Of a stretch of DNA of 64,000 nt, positions 51,381 through 60,079 are shown piece after piece (within the stretch, counting starts at the first letter, position 1; each line of letters opens with the position of its first letter). The position numbers and the translations under genes were made by a program. The notes beneath the pieces are model-generated. The model saw only the letters and a list, made by a program, of their open reading frames with translations. It made no database searches and was not told where the DNA came from. The stretch is from Psychrobacillus psychrodurans. GTDB taxonomy: Bacteria > Bacillota > Bacilli > Bacillales_A > Planococcaceae. Location: NCBI RefSeq assembly GCF_027563345.1, contig NZ_JAMKBK010000008.1. The stretch is one strand, 5' to 3'.

Positions 51381-52580
51381 CTATTTGTCTCCTCTTTTCA
51401 ATTCCTCTATAAAAGCTGAAATACTCATCTCACCCAAAATACCTACTTTGTGTTTGCGAACAGAAACTGCATTATTTTCTCTTTCTTGATCGCCTACAAT
51501 GAGCATATAAGGATGCTTTTGCATAGCTGCTTCACGTATCTTCAAGCCAATTTTTTCTACCCGATTGTCCACCTCCACTCGATATCCCTCTTGTTCTAGC
51601 TGTAGCTTTACCTCCTCCGCATACTCAATATGCGCATCGGAAATGGGTAATACCTTGACCTGGATTGGGGATAACCACAGCGGAAAGCGACCTTGAAAAT
51701 GCTCTAACAAAATAGCCATGAATCGTTCAACGGATCCATAAATCGCACGATGGATCATAATTGGTTGTTGTAATTGATTGTTCTCGTCGATATACTGGCA
51801 ACCAAACTTCTCAGGCATTTGAAAATCAAGCTGAATAGTCCCACATTGCCAACTACGTCCCAACGCATCTAAAATATGAAAATCAATCTTCGGACCATAA
51901 AATGCACCATCTCCCTCATTTATTTGATATTCTACCCCCTTACTCTGAAGAACAGTTTCTAATGCTAGCTCTGCTTTATCCCAAGCCTCTACTGACCCCA
52001 TATAATCTTCTGGGCGCGTAGATAGCTCTACTTTATAGCTAAAGCCAAATTCTGAGTAAAATTCATCTACAAGATCTAGCACCTTTGCTAATTCACTTTC
52101 AATCTGCTCCTCCAAAACAAATAGATGAGCATCATCCTGAGTAAATGCTCGAACTCGTAATAATCCATTCAAAGACCCTGATAATTCATGGCGGTGGACC
52201 AGACCAAGTTCCGCATATCGAATAGGCAGCTCTCGGTAGCTTCTTCGTTTGCTATTAAAAATTAAGACAGCTCCTGGGCAATTCATTGGTTTTATCGCAT
52301 ACTTTTGATCATCTACGTCTGCAAAATACATATTTTCATGGTAGTGATCCCAATGCCCTGATTTCTCCCAAAGCTCCTGCTTCATCATAATGGGAGTTTT
52401 AATCTCTTGATAGCCTGCTCTTTGATGCTTTTCTCTCCATAGATTTTCAAGTTCATTTCGCAGCACCATCCCTTTAGGTAGATAAAACGGCATACCAGGT
52501 GCTTCTTCCATCGACATAAACAGCTCTAATCTCTGCCCTAAATTTTGATGATTAACTCTTTCTTCTGCTTTAACTGACAT
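51381..52580 (-). CDS. thrZ: Threonyl-tRNA synthetase lacking TGS and editing domains
   Basis: A 399-residue protein, whereas ThrS/ThrZ of Bacillus are about 640. It begins just before the catalytic domain: GMPFYLPKGMVLRNELENLWR (motif 1), KPMNCPGAVLIF and RHELSGSLNGLLRVRAFTQDDAH (motif 2), HRAIYGSVERFMAILLEH (motif 3), then the anticodon-binding domain from about 300. The N-terminal TGS and SAD editing domains are absent, with no remnant upstream; instead GGAGG and ATG 52580 directly follow the T-box leader. It should charge tRNA-Thr but could not clear Ser-tRNA-Thr itself. Confidence 0.88.
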   Translation of the reverse strand: MSVKAEERVNHQNLGQRLELFMSMEEAPGMPFYLPKGMVLRNELENLWREKHQRAGYQEIKTPIMMKQELWEKSGHWDHYHENMYFADVDDQKYAIKPMNCPGAVLIFNSKRRSYRELPIRYAELGLVHRHELSGSLNGLLRVRAFTQDDAHLFVLEEQIESELAKVLDLVDEFYSEFGFSYKVELSTRPEDYMGSVEAWDKAELALETVLQSKGVEYQINEGDGAFYGPKIDFHILDALGRSWQCGTIQLDFQMPEKFGCQYIDENNQLQQPIMIHRAIYGSVERFMAILLEHFQGRFPLWLSPIQVKVLPISDAHIEYAEEVKLQLEQEGYRVEVDNRVEKIGLKIREAAMQKHPYMLIVGDQERENNAVSVRKHKVGILGEMSISAFIEELKRGDK

Positions 52581-52611
52581 TTGAATTCCTCCAATTTAAT
52601 TAAATTTCACC

Positions 52612-52865
52612 TAAAAAAAGACCACACCCATCCCAGTAAAGGGACGAGTGTGGTCGTGGTTCCACCCTAATTTGCAACACAAATAGATGCTTGCTCTCAT
52701 ATAAGATAACGGTTTCCCGATTATGGATAATTACATAAATGCGTTCCCCATAATTGCTCCAAGGTGGTAAATCATTTGCTTTTCTTTAGGGGCTTTCAGT
52801 CGGTGACCCCATTCTCTGGTAAGAAAGTTTTAAATAATTCATGTCCTTTTCTTCGCTTGAATATT
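52612..52865 (-). promoter_or_regulatory. T-box leader, gene-proximal copy (Thr)
   Basis: On the minus strand: a stem I region starting about 52865, then TTTACCACCTTGGAGC with ACC as probable threonine specifier, the T-box sequence AGGGTGGAACCACG (about 52656-52670), and a terminator whose arms are GACCACAC and GTGTGGTC, followed by a T run at 52612-52619. It senses uncharged tRNA-Thr and allows readthrough into the synthetase gene. Confidence 0.92.
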
Positions 52866-52896
52866 AAATTATCATTTTTTACTGACTTTCCATAAT

Positions 52897-53150
52897 ACAA
52901 AAAGACCACACCCATCCCGGTAAAGGGACGAGTGTGGTCGTGGTTCCACCCTAATTTGCAACACAAAAAATACTGTTGCGCTCATACAAGATAACGGTTT
53001 CCCGATTATGGATAATTACATAAATGCGTTCCCCATAATTGCTCCAAGGTGGTAAACCATTCGTTTTTCTTTAAGGGCTTTCAGTCGGTGACCCTATTCT
53101 CTGATAAGAAAGTTAAAATGATTCATGTCCTTTTCTTCGCTGGTTACTAA
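52897..53150 (-). promoter_or_regulatory. T-box leader, distal copy (Thr)
   Basis: A second complete T-box, 284 bp upstream of the first and nearly identical over the specifier region, antiterminator core and terminator. No convincing promoter lies between the two, so they act in series on one transcript. Tandem T-boxes are known before B. subtilis thrZ and give a stricter response to tRNA charging. Confidence 0.9.
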
Positions 53151-53161
53151 TTATTTTTTTT

Positions 53162-53190
53162 AGTATATGCAACAAAATGCAAATAGTCAA
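53162..53190 (-). promoter_or_regulatory. Promoter of the T-box-thrZ transcript
   Basis: On the minus strand TTGACT (53190-53185), a 17-bp spacer and TATACT (53167-53162). The start point would fall just before stem I of the distal T-box, exactly where the leader should begin. Confidence 0.75.
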
Positions 53191-53200
53191 CATTACTTTT

Positions 53201-54538
53201 TTATTTCTTTACAGTATTTCGTTTTGCCAATTGCTGTAACGGATCCCAAACTCCATTAAACGGAGGAGCATATGCAAGGTCAAGATCCAATAACTCAGAA
53301 AAGGTCATTTGATGATAAAGAGCTGTTGCTAATACATCAATTCTTTTATCTACACCATTTCCACCAATAATTTGGCCACCTAAAAGTTGTTGGTCACCAA
53401 CACTGTAGATCAGTTTTATATGCATCGTTTCCTTGCCCGGATAATAGCCTGCGATGTCCGTTGATTCCTGAACATGGACTTCATATGAAATACCAAGCTT
53501 TTTTGCTTCTTTCTCAGATAAACCTGTTTTTCCAAGTGCCAAATTAAAAAATTTCATGATGGATGTGCCAACTATACCTTTAAACTCTGTCCGTTGACCA
53601 ATCATATTTAATCCGGCAATTCTCCCTTGTTTATTTGCAGTAGTTCCTAGAGGGATATAATCATTCAATTCTTTAATACGATGAAAATGAGTTGCACAAT
53701 CTCCCGCCGCATAAATACTATCTAAATTCGTTTCTAAATGATTATTAACTACAACTGCCCCATTTAGTTGCATTTCAATGCCAGTTCCCTTTAAAAATTC
53801 AGTTGTTGGTTTAACTCCGACAGCCACTAAGACTAAGTCAGTTGGATAACTCCCTTTGTCTGTTATAACCGTATTTACCCGATTAACTCCCTTTAACGAT
53901 TGAACTTCTTCATTTAATAATACTTCTATATTATTTTCCTTTGCATGCTCATGTATAAAAGATGCTACATCGTTATCAAATATACCAGCAAGCTGATTGC
54001 TTCTTTGAATAATTCGCACCTTTTTCCCAATACCCACAAAGTTCTCTGCCATTTCTAGCCCGATGTATCCCCCACCAATTATTGTAACTTGCTGAACATT
54101 TTCTAGATCTGAGATAATCGCCTCTGTATTTGGAATCGTTTTAATCGTATGAATCCCTAATAAATGACCACCATCCCATTTTGGGATAACTGGGGTCGCA
54201 CCAGTTGCTATAAGTAAACGATCATAATTTAATATAAAATTTCCCCTAGTTTGTAAGATTTCCCCTGATACAGTTTTATTTATGTTATCCACCTTCGTCA
54301 CTTCGTATCCTGTTTTTGCATCAATCCCATACTTACTTCGGAACATTTCTACACTTCGAGCTATTACATCTGTTGAAGAAGGAACATGCTTTCCGACTAC
54401 ATAGGGTAATCCACACTGCCCATAGGAATAGATATGCCCTTTTTCTAGCGTTGTAATCTGAGCGTCTGGATCGTTACGTACAATTTCCATAGCTGCACTC
54501 ATCCCAGCTGCATCTCCACCGATTATTACATAATGCAT
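53201..54538 (-). CDS. CoA-disulfide reductase-like FAD oxidoreductase
   Basis: A 445-residue flavoprotein: FAD site YVIIGGDAAGMSAAMEIV, active-site Cys in SYGQCGLPYVVG (about residue 42), NAD(P)H site VTIIGGGYIGLEMAENF, second FAD motif IYAAGDCA, and a C-terminal dimerisation domain (LGGQIIGGNGVDKRIDVLA). The single Cys and its position fit CoA-disulfide reductases, which keep CoA reduced during oxidative stress; NADH oxidase is the alternative. ATG 54538 has AGAGGGGGA upstream. It lies downstream of catalase on the same strand but behind a terminator. Confidence 0.87.
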   Translation of the reverse strand: MHYVIIGGDAAGMSAAMEIVRNDPDAQITTLEKGHIYSYGQCGLPYVVGKHVPSSTDVIARSVEMFRSKYGIDAKTGYEVTKVDNINKTVSGEILQTRGNFILNYDRLLIATGATPVIPKWDGGHLLGIHTIKTIPNTEAIISDLENVQQVTIIGGGYIGLEMAENFVGIGKKVRIIQRSNQLAGIFDNDVASFIHEHAKENNIEVLLNEEVQSLKGVNRVNTVITDKGSYPTDLVLVAVGVKPTTEFLKGTGIEMQLNGAVVVNNHLETNLDSIYAAGDCATHFHRIKELNDYIPLGTTANKQGRIAGLNMIGQRTEFKGIVGTSIMKFFNLALGKTGLSEKEAKKLGISYEVHVQESTDIAGYYPGKETMHIKLIYSVGDQQLLGGQIIGGNGVDKRIDVLATALYHQMTFSELLDLDLAYAPPFNGVWDPLQQLAKRNTVKK

Positions 54539-54662
54539 GAAATTTCCCCCTCTGCTTTTGCTTCTACTCAGTATCTGTAAACCTCTGTCTATATTATACA
54601 CAAAGAAAAAATGGTCAAACGTTTTCTCACTAACACTATATAATTTATGTTCTATGTAAAAT

Positions 54663-54690
54663 GGGCATGTCCTAATAGTTGGACATGCCC
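54663..54690 (-). terminator. Terminator of katE
   Basis: GGGCATGTCC (54663-54672) and GGACATGCCC (54681-54690) form a perfect 10-bp stem with an 8-base loop, followed on the minus strand by ATTTTA. It lies 9 bases from the catalase stop. Confidence 0.85.
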
Positions 54691-54699
54691 ACTTGATAT

Positions 54700-56736
54700 T
54701 TATACTGCTCTGTTCCAGAATCGATGCGCAGCAATAGCTTTTAGGAAACTGTCCACGAAACTTTTCCCAGATTCTTTGGAGAGTACACCAGCTTGACCAG
54801 TAAAGTGAAGATTGTCAACTAGTTGCTCACCACTAAATGTAGCGCCAATCGGTTTAAAATGTGCATAAGCTTCCTTGATGAAATACGTAGCCTCTTTTTC
54901 AAACATAGCTGTTTTACCATGTAAACTTGCTACATATACCGCATCAAATAATACCGAATCAGCTGTTAGGAAAGTATGGTCTACTGGCAGCAACGTCCCA
55001 TCTGCTCCAACAACTGATCCATGATGATCACTCACTATTTCCGGCATTGTTCCGCCTGCTTTTAAATCTGCTAGAATTGTAGGTAAATCCTCTTCAAATC
55101 CTTCTCCAACTAAAACAGCTATTTTTCTAGTATGTGGCTTCATAAAAGTATTTAACTGACTAAGTGCCGGGGAAGATTTTGTAGTAGTTGTAGTACTCAC
55201 ACCTTGCACTACAAGTCCTAAATTTTCCGCTACCTTATTCGATAAATCCAAATCAACTTTCGCGAACATCTCTAGAACTTGTTGACGAACGGTCAATTCT
55301 TTACACTTACCAAGTTCGAAGCTAAATGCACTAATAATATGTTCTTTTTCTGGATTACTCATGCTATTCCAAAATAACTTAGCTTGCGAAAAATGGTCTT
55401 TAAAGCTCTCACTTCGTGCACGAACTTTTCGAGCATCTATCTTCTCCTGGTAATGCGAATACCCACCTTCAGCTTCACTAACAGGTATCGGAGTATTCCC
55501 AGCAAGAGAGTTTTTATGATAGTTCACTCTTCCCACATTAATCGATTGTCTTCCATATCCATCACGCTGGTTATTGTGGAATGGGCAAACAGGTCTGTTT
55601 ATCGGTAGCTCATGAAAATTAGGACCACCAAGACGGATTAATTGTGTATCTGTATAAGAGAATAATCGCCCTTGAAGTAGTGGATCATTTGAGAAATCTA
55701 TTCCTGGTACAACACTTCCTGGATGGAACGCAACTTGCTCAGTTTCAGCAAATACATTATCTACGTTACGATTTAATGTCATCTTCCCTAAAATTTTTAC
55801 TGGTATCTCTTCCTCTGGCCATAGTTTAGTAGGATCCAAAATATCAAAATCAAATTTAAATTCGTCTTCCTCTGCGATAAGTTGGACTCCAAATTCATAC
55901 TCAGGATAATCCCCATTATCTATCGCATCATATAGGTCACGACGATGGAAATCCGGATCTTTCCCATTTATCTTTTGTGCCTCATCCCATACAACTGAAT
56001 GGGTACCAAGTAGTGGTTTCCAATGAAATTTTACAAAATGGGATTTACCTGCCTCGTTAATGAAACGAAATGTATTTACACCGAACCCTTCCATCATACG
56101 AAAGCTACGTGGTATAGCCCTATCTGACATTGTCCACATGATCATATGTGCCGTCTCCTCATTGTTAGCAACAAAATCCCAAAACGTATCATGAGCAGTC
56201 GCAGCCTGCGGAATTTCATTGTGTGGCTCTGGCTTTATAGCATGCACCAGGTCTGGAAATTTAATAGCATCTTGAATGAAAAAGACAGGAATATTATTTG
56301 CTACTAAATCATAATTTCCTTCTTCCGTATAAAACTTAGTAGCGAATCCTCTAGCATCGCGAGCTAATTCACCAGATCCACGTGAACCTGCCACAGTAGA
56401 AAACCTTACAAACACTGGAGTCTTTGTACCAGGTGTTTGTAAAAACTTTGCCTTCGTAAATTCACTAGCTGATTCGTATAATTCGAATTCCCCATGAGCC
56501 GCATAACCTCTAGCATGTACTACTCTTTCTGGTATGCGCTCATGATCAAAATGCGTCATTTTTTCACGAAAATGGAAATCTTCTATCAAAGTAGGACCTC
56601 GTTCTCCTGCTTTTAGAGAAAATTCATCCTCAGATATTTTTAGTCCTTGATTCGTAGTCAATGCTTGTCCTTGATCGTCCACACGGAATTTTTCTAATTG
56701 TTCATCTTTGCTATTTCCAGTTACCTTCTTATCCAA
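54700..56736 (-). CDS. katE: Large-subunit catalase (KatE/HPII type)
   Basis: A 678-residue clade-2 catalase. The haem-pocket His is in PERVVHARGYAAHG (about residue 74), with the distal Asn in YDLVANNIPVFFIQD and the haem Tyr region in RLFSYTDTQLIRLG. After the core (to about 500) comes a flavodoxin/GATase-like domain (KIAVLVGEGFEEDLPTILADL to the end), as in E. coli HPII. B. subtilis KatE is in the SigB general stress regulon; whether the same holds here was not tested. The start is TTG behind AGGAGGAG. Confidence 0.95.
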   Translation of the reverse strand: MDKKVTGNSKDEQLEKFRVDDQGQALTTNQGLKISEDEFSLKAGERGPTLIEDFHFREKMTHFDHERIPERVVHARGYAAHGEFELYESASEFTKAKFLQTPGTKTPVFVRFSTVAGSRGSGELARDARGFATKFYTEEGNYDLVANNIPVFFIQDAIKFPDLVHAIKPEPHNEIPQAATAHDTFWDFVANNEETAHMIMWTMSDRAIPRSFRMMEGFGVNTFRFINEAGKSHFVKFHWKPLLGTHSVVWDEAQKINGKDPDFHRRDLYDAIDNGDYPEYEFGVQLIAEEDEFKFDFDILDPTKLWPEEEIPVKILGKMTLNRNVDNVFAETEQVAFHPGSVVPGIDFSNDPLLQGRLFSYTDTQLIRLGGPNFHELPINRPVCPFHNNQRDGYGRQSINVGRVNYHKNSLAGNTPIPVSEAEGGYSHYQEKIDARKVRARSESFKDHFSQAKLFWNSMSNPEKEHIISAFSFELGKCKELTVRQQVLEMFAKVDLDLSNKVAENLGLVVQGVSTTTTTKSSPALSQLNTFMKPHTRKIAVLVGEGFEEDLPTILADLKAGGTMPEIVSDHHGSVVGADGTLLPVDHTFLTADSVLFDAVYVASLHGKTAMFEKEATYFIKEAYAHFKPIGATFSGEQLVDNLHFTGQAGVLSKESGKSFVDSFLKAIAAHRFWNRAV

Positions 56737-56850
56737 ACAAACTCCTCCTCTACTTATATCTACACTATTGTTAATACCCTGAATGACAGTTCAAAAACCC
56801 CTAAAATAGAATCAAATACTTAATCCATAGTAAATCGATAAGAATTACTA

Positions 56851-56879
56851 TTGACTTCTTGCAGATTAAGTAGTACGAT
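56851..56879 (+). promoter_or_regulatory. Promoter of the S-box operon
   Basis: TTGACT (56851-56856), a 17-bp spacer and TACGAT (56874-56879). It is placed about 20 bp before the first paired region of the SAM riboswitch, as expected. Confidence 0.65.
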
Positions 56880-56899
56880 TATTCCCACAACTCCATACT

Positions 56900-56998
56900 A
56901 CTTATTAAGAGAAGCTGAGGGACTGGTCCAATGATGCTTCAGCAACCGCCACTTCTATGGTATGGTGCTACTTCCAGCAAGAAACTTGAGAGATAAGT
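56900..56998 (+). promoter_or_regulatory. SAM-I riboswitch (S-box)
   Basis: The aptamer runs from CTTATTAAGAG with the conserved GAGGGACTGG, then CAATGA, CAGCAACC, a stem with CTATGG, and back to AAACTTGAGAGATAAG, whose end pairs with the 5' CTTAT. Expressed downstream genes are expected when S-adenosylmethionine is low. Confidence 0.93.
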
Positions 56999-57015
56999 GT
57001 ACATAAAACTACTTA

Positions 57016-57042
57016 CTCTTTTGATTTTCAAAAGGGTTTTTT
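57016..57042 (+). terminator. Riboswitch terminator of the S-box operon
   Basis: CTCTTTTGA (57016-57024) pairs with TCAAAAGGG (57028-57036) and is followed by six T. The 5' arm can compete with the aptamer's closing stem, the usual SAM-I switch. Confidence 0.85.
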
Positions 57043-57103
57043 ATTTGCATTTAAAACCAACTTAACACATAGGAATAATTAAAATTAAAAGGAGACGACA
57101 ACT

Positions 57104-58279
57104 GTGAATAACTTGTACATCAAAACGGAAAAACAGCAGTATTGGATTAATCAGTTATATGAGTTAGAAGAAAAATTTAAAAGTAAATCCGCCGAAATTG
57201 ATGAACAATCTATTTTTCCAAAAGAAAACGTGGATGATTTGATCAATATCGGATATGCAAGCCTTACACTACCTGAATCGTATGGTGGGAATGGATTTTC
57301 TGTATACGATATGGTTCTTTTACAAGAAACACTTGCTAGCTTTGATGCCAACACAGCCCTATCAGTAGGTTGGAGCTTAGGTGTTGTTGGTGAACTATTT
57401 GAAAACAAACTTTGGAAGAAAGAGAAACTCGATTTTTTTGCAGCAGAAGTATTAAATGGCGCACTCATAAATCGTTCTGTCAGTGAAGCTCAAACTGGAA
57501 GCCCAACGCGTGGGGGTAGGCCTGGAACTAAAGCCATAAGAAAAGGAGATTCTTGGATACTAAATGGACGTAAAATATTCACGACCGCATCCCCTGTACT
57601 ATCCTACTTTTTAACATCTGCATGGATTGAGGAAAAAGAAAAAGTTGGTTTCTTCCTTATTCCTCGCAATACAGCTGGCCTTTCCATTGAAGAAACCTGG
57701 GATGTTGTATCCATGCGAGGAACGAGTAGTAATGACTTAGTATTGAATAACGTAATCGTTCATGAGTCATATCTAGTAGAGCTCCCCGAGTTCGCTAGTG
57801 GTGGAAAGATTAATGGGTGGCTATTACATATACCAGCGACCTATCTCGGAATCGCACAGGCAGCAAGAGACTACGCAGTACAGTTTGCCAATACCCATTC
57901 ACCAAATAGCTTGAACGGATCTATTGCACAGCTGCCAAACGTTCAACAGCTTATAGGAGAAATAGATTTAGAACTTACGAAGGCAAGATTAGTCATTTAC
58001 GGAGTCGCTACCTCGTATGACAATGAGGCTACAAAAGAACTACTTTCCAACGAAGTAAGTGTGGCAAAGCATATAGTTACTAATTCAGCCATCACTATTG
58101 TTGATAAAGCAATGCGTTTAGTTGGCGCCAAAAGCTTACAGCGAACTAATCCACTACAACGTTACTATCGAGATGTCCGAGCGGGACTCCATAATCCTCC
58201 TATGGATGATATGACCATTAAGAAACTAGCACTTTCAGCGTTAGAAGAAGTAAAAAATAAAAACTTAGTAAAAGGATAA
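57104..58279 (+). CDS. Acyl-CoA dehydrogenase-fold flavoprotein, probable sulfur-acquisition enzyme
   Basis: A 391-residue protein with the three-domain acyl-CoA dehydrogenase fold: an N-terminal helical part (LTLPESYGGNGFSVYDM), a central barrel (SEAQTGSPTRGG, WILNGRKIFTTASP, TWDVVSMRGTSSNDL) and a C-terminal helical domain (RLVGAKSLQRTNPLQRYYRDVRAG). This resembles the SfnB/DszC branch, which oxidises organosulfur compounds with reduced flavin. The S-box control and downstream importer support a role in freeing sulfur from an imported compound. The start is GTG behind AAAAGGAG. Confidence 0.8.
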   Translation: MNNLYIKTEKQQYWINQLYELEEKFKSKSAEIDEQSIFPKENVDDLINIGYASLTLPESYGGNGFSVYDMVLLQETLASFDANTALSVGWSLGVVGELFENKLWKKEKLDFFAAEVLNGALINRSVSEAQTGSPTRGGRPGTKAIRKGDSWILNGRKIFTTASPVLSYFLTSAWIEEKEKVGFFLIPRNTAGLSIEETWDVVSMRGTSSNDLVLNNVIVHESYLVELPEFASGGKINGWLLHIPATYLGIAQAARDYAVQFANTHSPNSLNGSIAQLPNVQQLIGEIDLELTKARLVIYGVATSYDNEATKELLSNEVSVAKHIVTNSAITIVDKAMRLVGAKSLQRTNPLQRYYRDVRAGLHNPPMDDMTIKKLALSALEEVKNKNLVKG

Positions 58280-58290
58280 GGAGAATGAAC

Positions 58291-59142
58291 ATGAAAAAGT
58301 ATTTCAAATTAGTAGCGGTTGGTTTAGTATCCATAACTTTTTTAGCGGCTTGTAGTTCCGGGGAGGCTTCTACTTCGTCAGAAGGTGGTGATGTTCGCAA
58401 AGTAAAAGTAGCATATGACATGGCTTCTAAACCTATTTCTTGGTTGGATGACAATGGAAATGCCACTGGATATGATGTAGAAATTATGAAACTAGTAGAT
58501 GAACTACTACCTGAATATGAATTTGAATATGTGGGGACTACAAGTGATGATCTATTAATCGGAGTAGAGCAAGGCAAGTTTCAGGTTGGTGTGAAAAATG
58601 CTTTTTGGACAGAGGAACGCACAGAAAAGTTTATTTTCCCCAAAGAATTCCTTGGTTTAAGTAGTGCAGGTCTCGTATTGAAAAAAGAAAATGAGCATAT
58701 TAAATCGTTAGAGGATTTTGCAACTGCTGAATATTCTTTAGCACCGATTGCCGCAAATAATGCGCAGTATACTGTAATTGATGAATACAACAAAGCAAAT
58801 CCTAATAACCCTGTAAAACTAGATGCAGGTGATGCATTTACCGTGGATGTAATCCAATGGGTCAATGAGGGGCGTGTTGACGGCGGAGTAATAATTGAAG
58901 GGCCATTCCAAAAACAGGTTTTAGATGAAACTGGTCCTTACTATAATCTAAAAGATGAAGTTGTTTACAATGAATTTGCAGTTATCAAGACATGGCCATT
59001 ATTCAACAAAAAAGAGCAAGAATTTGCAGATGCTTACGATAAAGCTATTAAGCAATTACAAGAAGAAAAGAAAACAAATGAATTCAGTACAGAGTTCTAC
59101 GGTCGAGACCTTTTTGAAGTGTTAGACCAAGTTGAAAGATAA
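58291..59142 (+). CDS. Polar amino acid-type ABC substrate-binding lipoprotein
   Basis: A 283-residue lipoprotein (lipobox FLAACSS) with the SBP_bac_3 fold: RKVKVAYDMASKPISWLDDNGNATGYDVEIMKLV at the N-terminus, and GVEQGKFQVGVKNAFWTEERTEKF in the first lobe. Relatives such as TcyJ/TcyK bind cystine and related sulfur amino acids. The start ATG 58291 has AAGGAG seven bases upstream; an earlier ATG at 58285 is too close to it. It lies 12 bp after the flavoprotein and belongs to the same S-box transcript. Confidence 0.88.
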   Translation: MKKYFKLVAVGLVSITFLAACSSGEASTSSEGGDVRKVKVAYDMASKPISWLDDNGNATGYDVEIMKLVDELLPEYEFEYVGTTSDDLLIGVEQGKFQVGVKNAFWTEERTEKFIFPKEFLGLSSAGLVLKKENEHIKSLEDFATAEYSLAPIAANNAQYTVIDEYNKANPNNPVKLDAGDAFTVDVIQWVNEGRVDGGVIIEGPFQKQVLDETGPYYNLKDEVVYNEFAVIKTWPLFNKKEQEFADAYDKAIKQLQEEKKTNEFSTEFYGRDLFEVLDQVER

Positions 59143-59350
59143 TTGTTAAATTCCTATAACGTAAAACAACAATGAGTAGGGTTTTCTTCACCCCACCTTA
59201 TTTTAGGAGTTTTACGGGCAGTTGTTCCACCTATAAGTAGTTACTATAGAATAAAGCCTTGGATTGGAAGTGTCACTGCCCGTTTATTCGGGATAGAGGC
59301 TGCCTGGCGCAGGATGCACAGGTAGCCTTTAAAATATCATAGGGGGAATA
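59143..59350 (+). other. Structured gap inside the sulfur operon
   Basis: About 200 bp without a gene between the binding protein and the first permease. It holds a long-range inverted repeat, GGGCAGT (59217) with ACTGCCC (about 59275), and AGGCTGCCT with AGGTAGCCT (about 59298-59330). There is no T run, so they are more likely stability or processing hairpins that keep the binding-protein message abundant than a terminator. Confidence 0.4.
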
Positions 59351-60067
59351 ATGCACAATATGGAAAAATACTTTGATGTATCGTACATATGGAACTCACT
59401 TCCGATATTGCTTCCATTTTTAAAAGTAACTTTTGTCGTTGCTGGATTATCCATGATTTTCGGTTCTTTTTTTGGTTTGATTCTCGCTATGATGAAGCTT
59501 GGAAAGAGTAAAATTGCTCAAAAACTAGCAAACTTCTATATAACGATTTTAAGATGTACACCATCTATCGTACTACTGTTTTTAGTGTATTACGGTGTAC
59601 CTGCTTTAGCCGACAACTTCGGTTTATATTTACATGATTTAAATACAGCAGTATTTGTCGTCATTACCTTCACCTTACAATTCGCAGCTATCATGGCAGA
59701 GGTTATTAGATCAGCCTATGAGTCCATAGAAAAAGGTCAATTTGAAGCTGCTGTTAGCGTTGGTTTAAGTCCCTTTCAAGCATATAGAAGAATCATTTTC
59801 CCACAAGCACTTGTAGTTGCACTTCCTAACTTCGGAAATGGCCTTATCGCATTACTTCAGGAGGGGTCACTTGCATATACTATCGGGCTAATCGATATCG
59901 TTGGGAAAGCCAATTTAATCATTGCAGCAAACTATAATACACATGCATTAGAGATATTTATCGCACTTGCACTAGTTTACTGGATTTTATCCATACTTAT
60001 CGAAAAGTTCTTTGGAAAGCTTGAAAAAGTATTTAGCAAAGGAAAGCATACAATTAACACAAATTAA
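59351..60067 (+). CDS. Amino acid ABC transporter permease 1
   Basis: A 238-residue HisM-type permease with five helices and the EAA loop FEAAVSVGLSPFQAYRRIIFPQA that docks to the ATPase. TILRCTPSIVLLFLVYYGVP is the usual helix 2-3 region. ATG 59351 follows AGGGGG. It pairs with the second permease 12 bp downstream to make a heterodimeric channel, as in TcyL-TcyM. Confidence 0.9.
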   Translation: MHNMEKYFDVSYIWNSLPILLPFLKVTFVVAGLSMIFGSFFGLILAMMKLGKSKIAQKLANFYITILRCTPSIVLLFLVYYGVPALADNFGLYLHDLNTAVFVVITFTLQFAAIMAEVIRSAYESIEKGQFEAAVSVGLSPFQAYRRIIFPQALVVALPNFGNGLIALLQEGSLAYTIGLIDIVGKANLIIAANYNTHALEIFIALALVYWILSILIEKFFGKLEKVFSKGKHTINTN

Positions 60068-60079
60068 GGAGTGTAAATA

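Noticed and set aside
52860..52900. Second promoter between the two T-boxes
   Set aside because: The sequence TTGTAT is followed by no -10 at 16-18 bp spacing, so the leaders are taken as one transcript.
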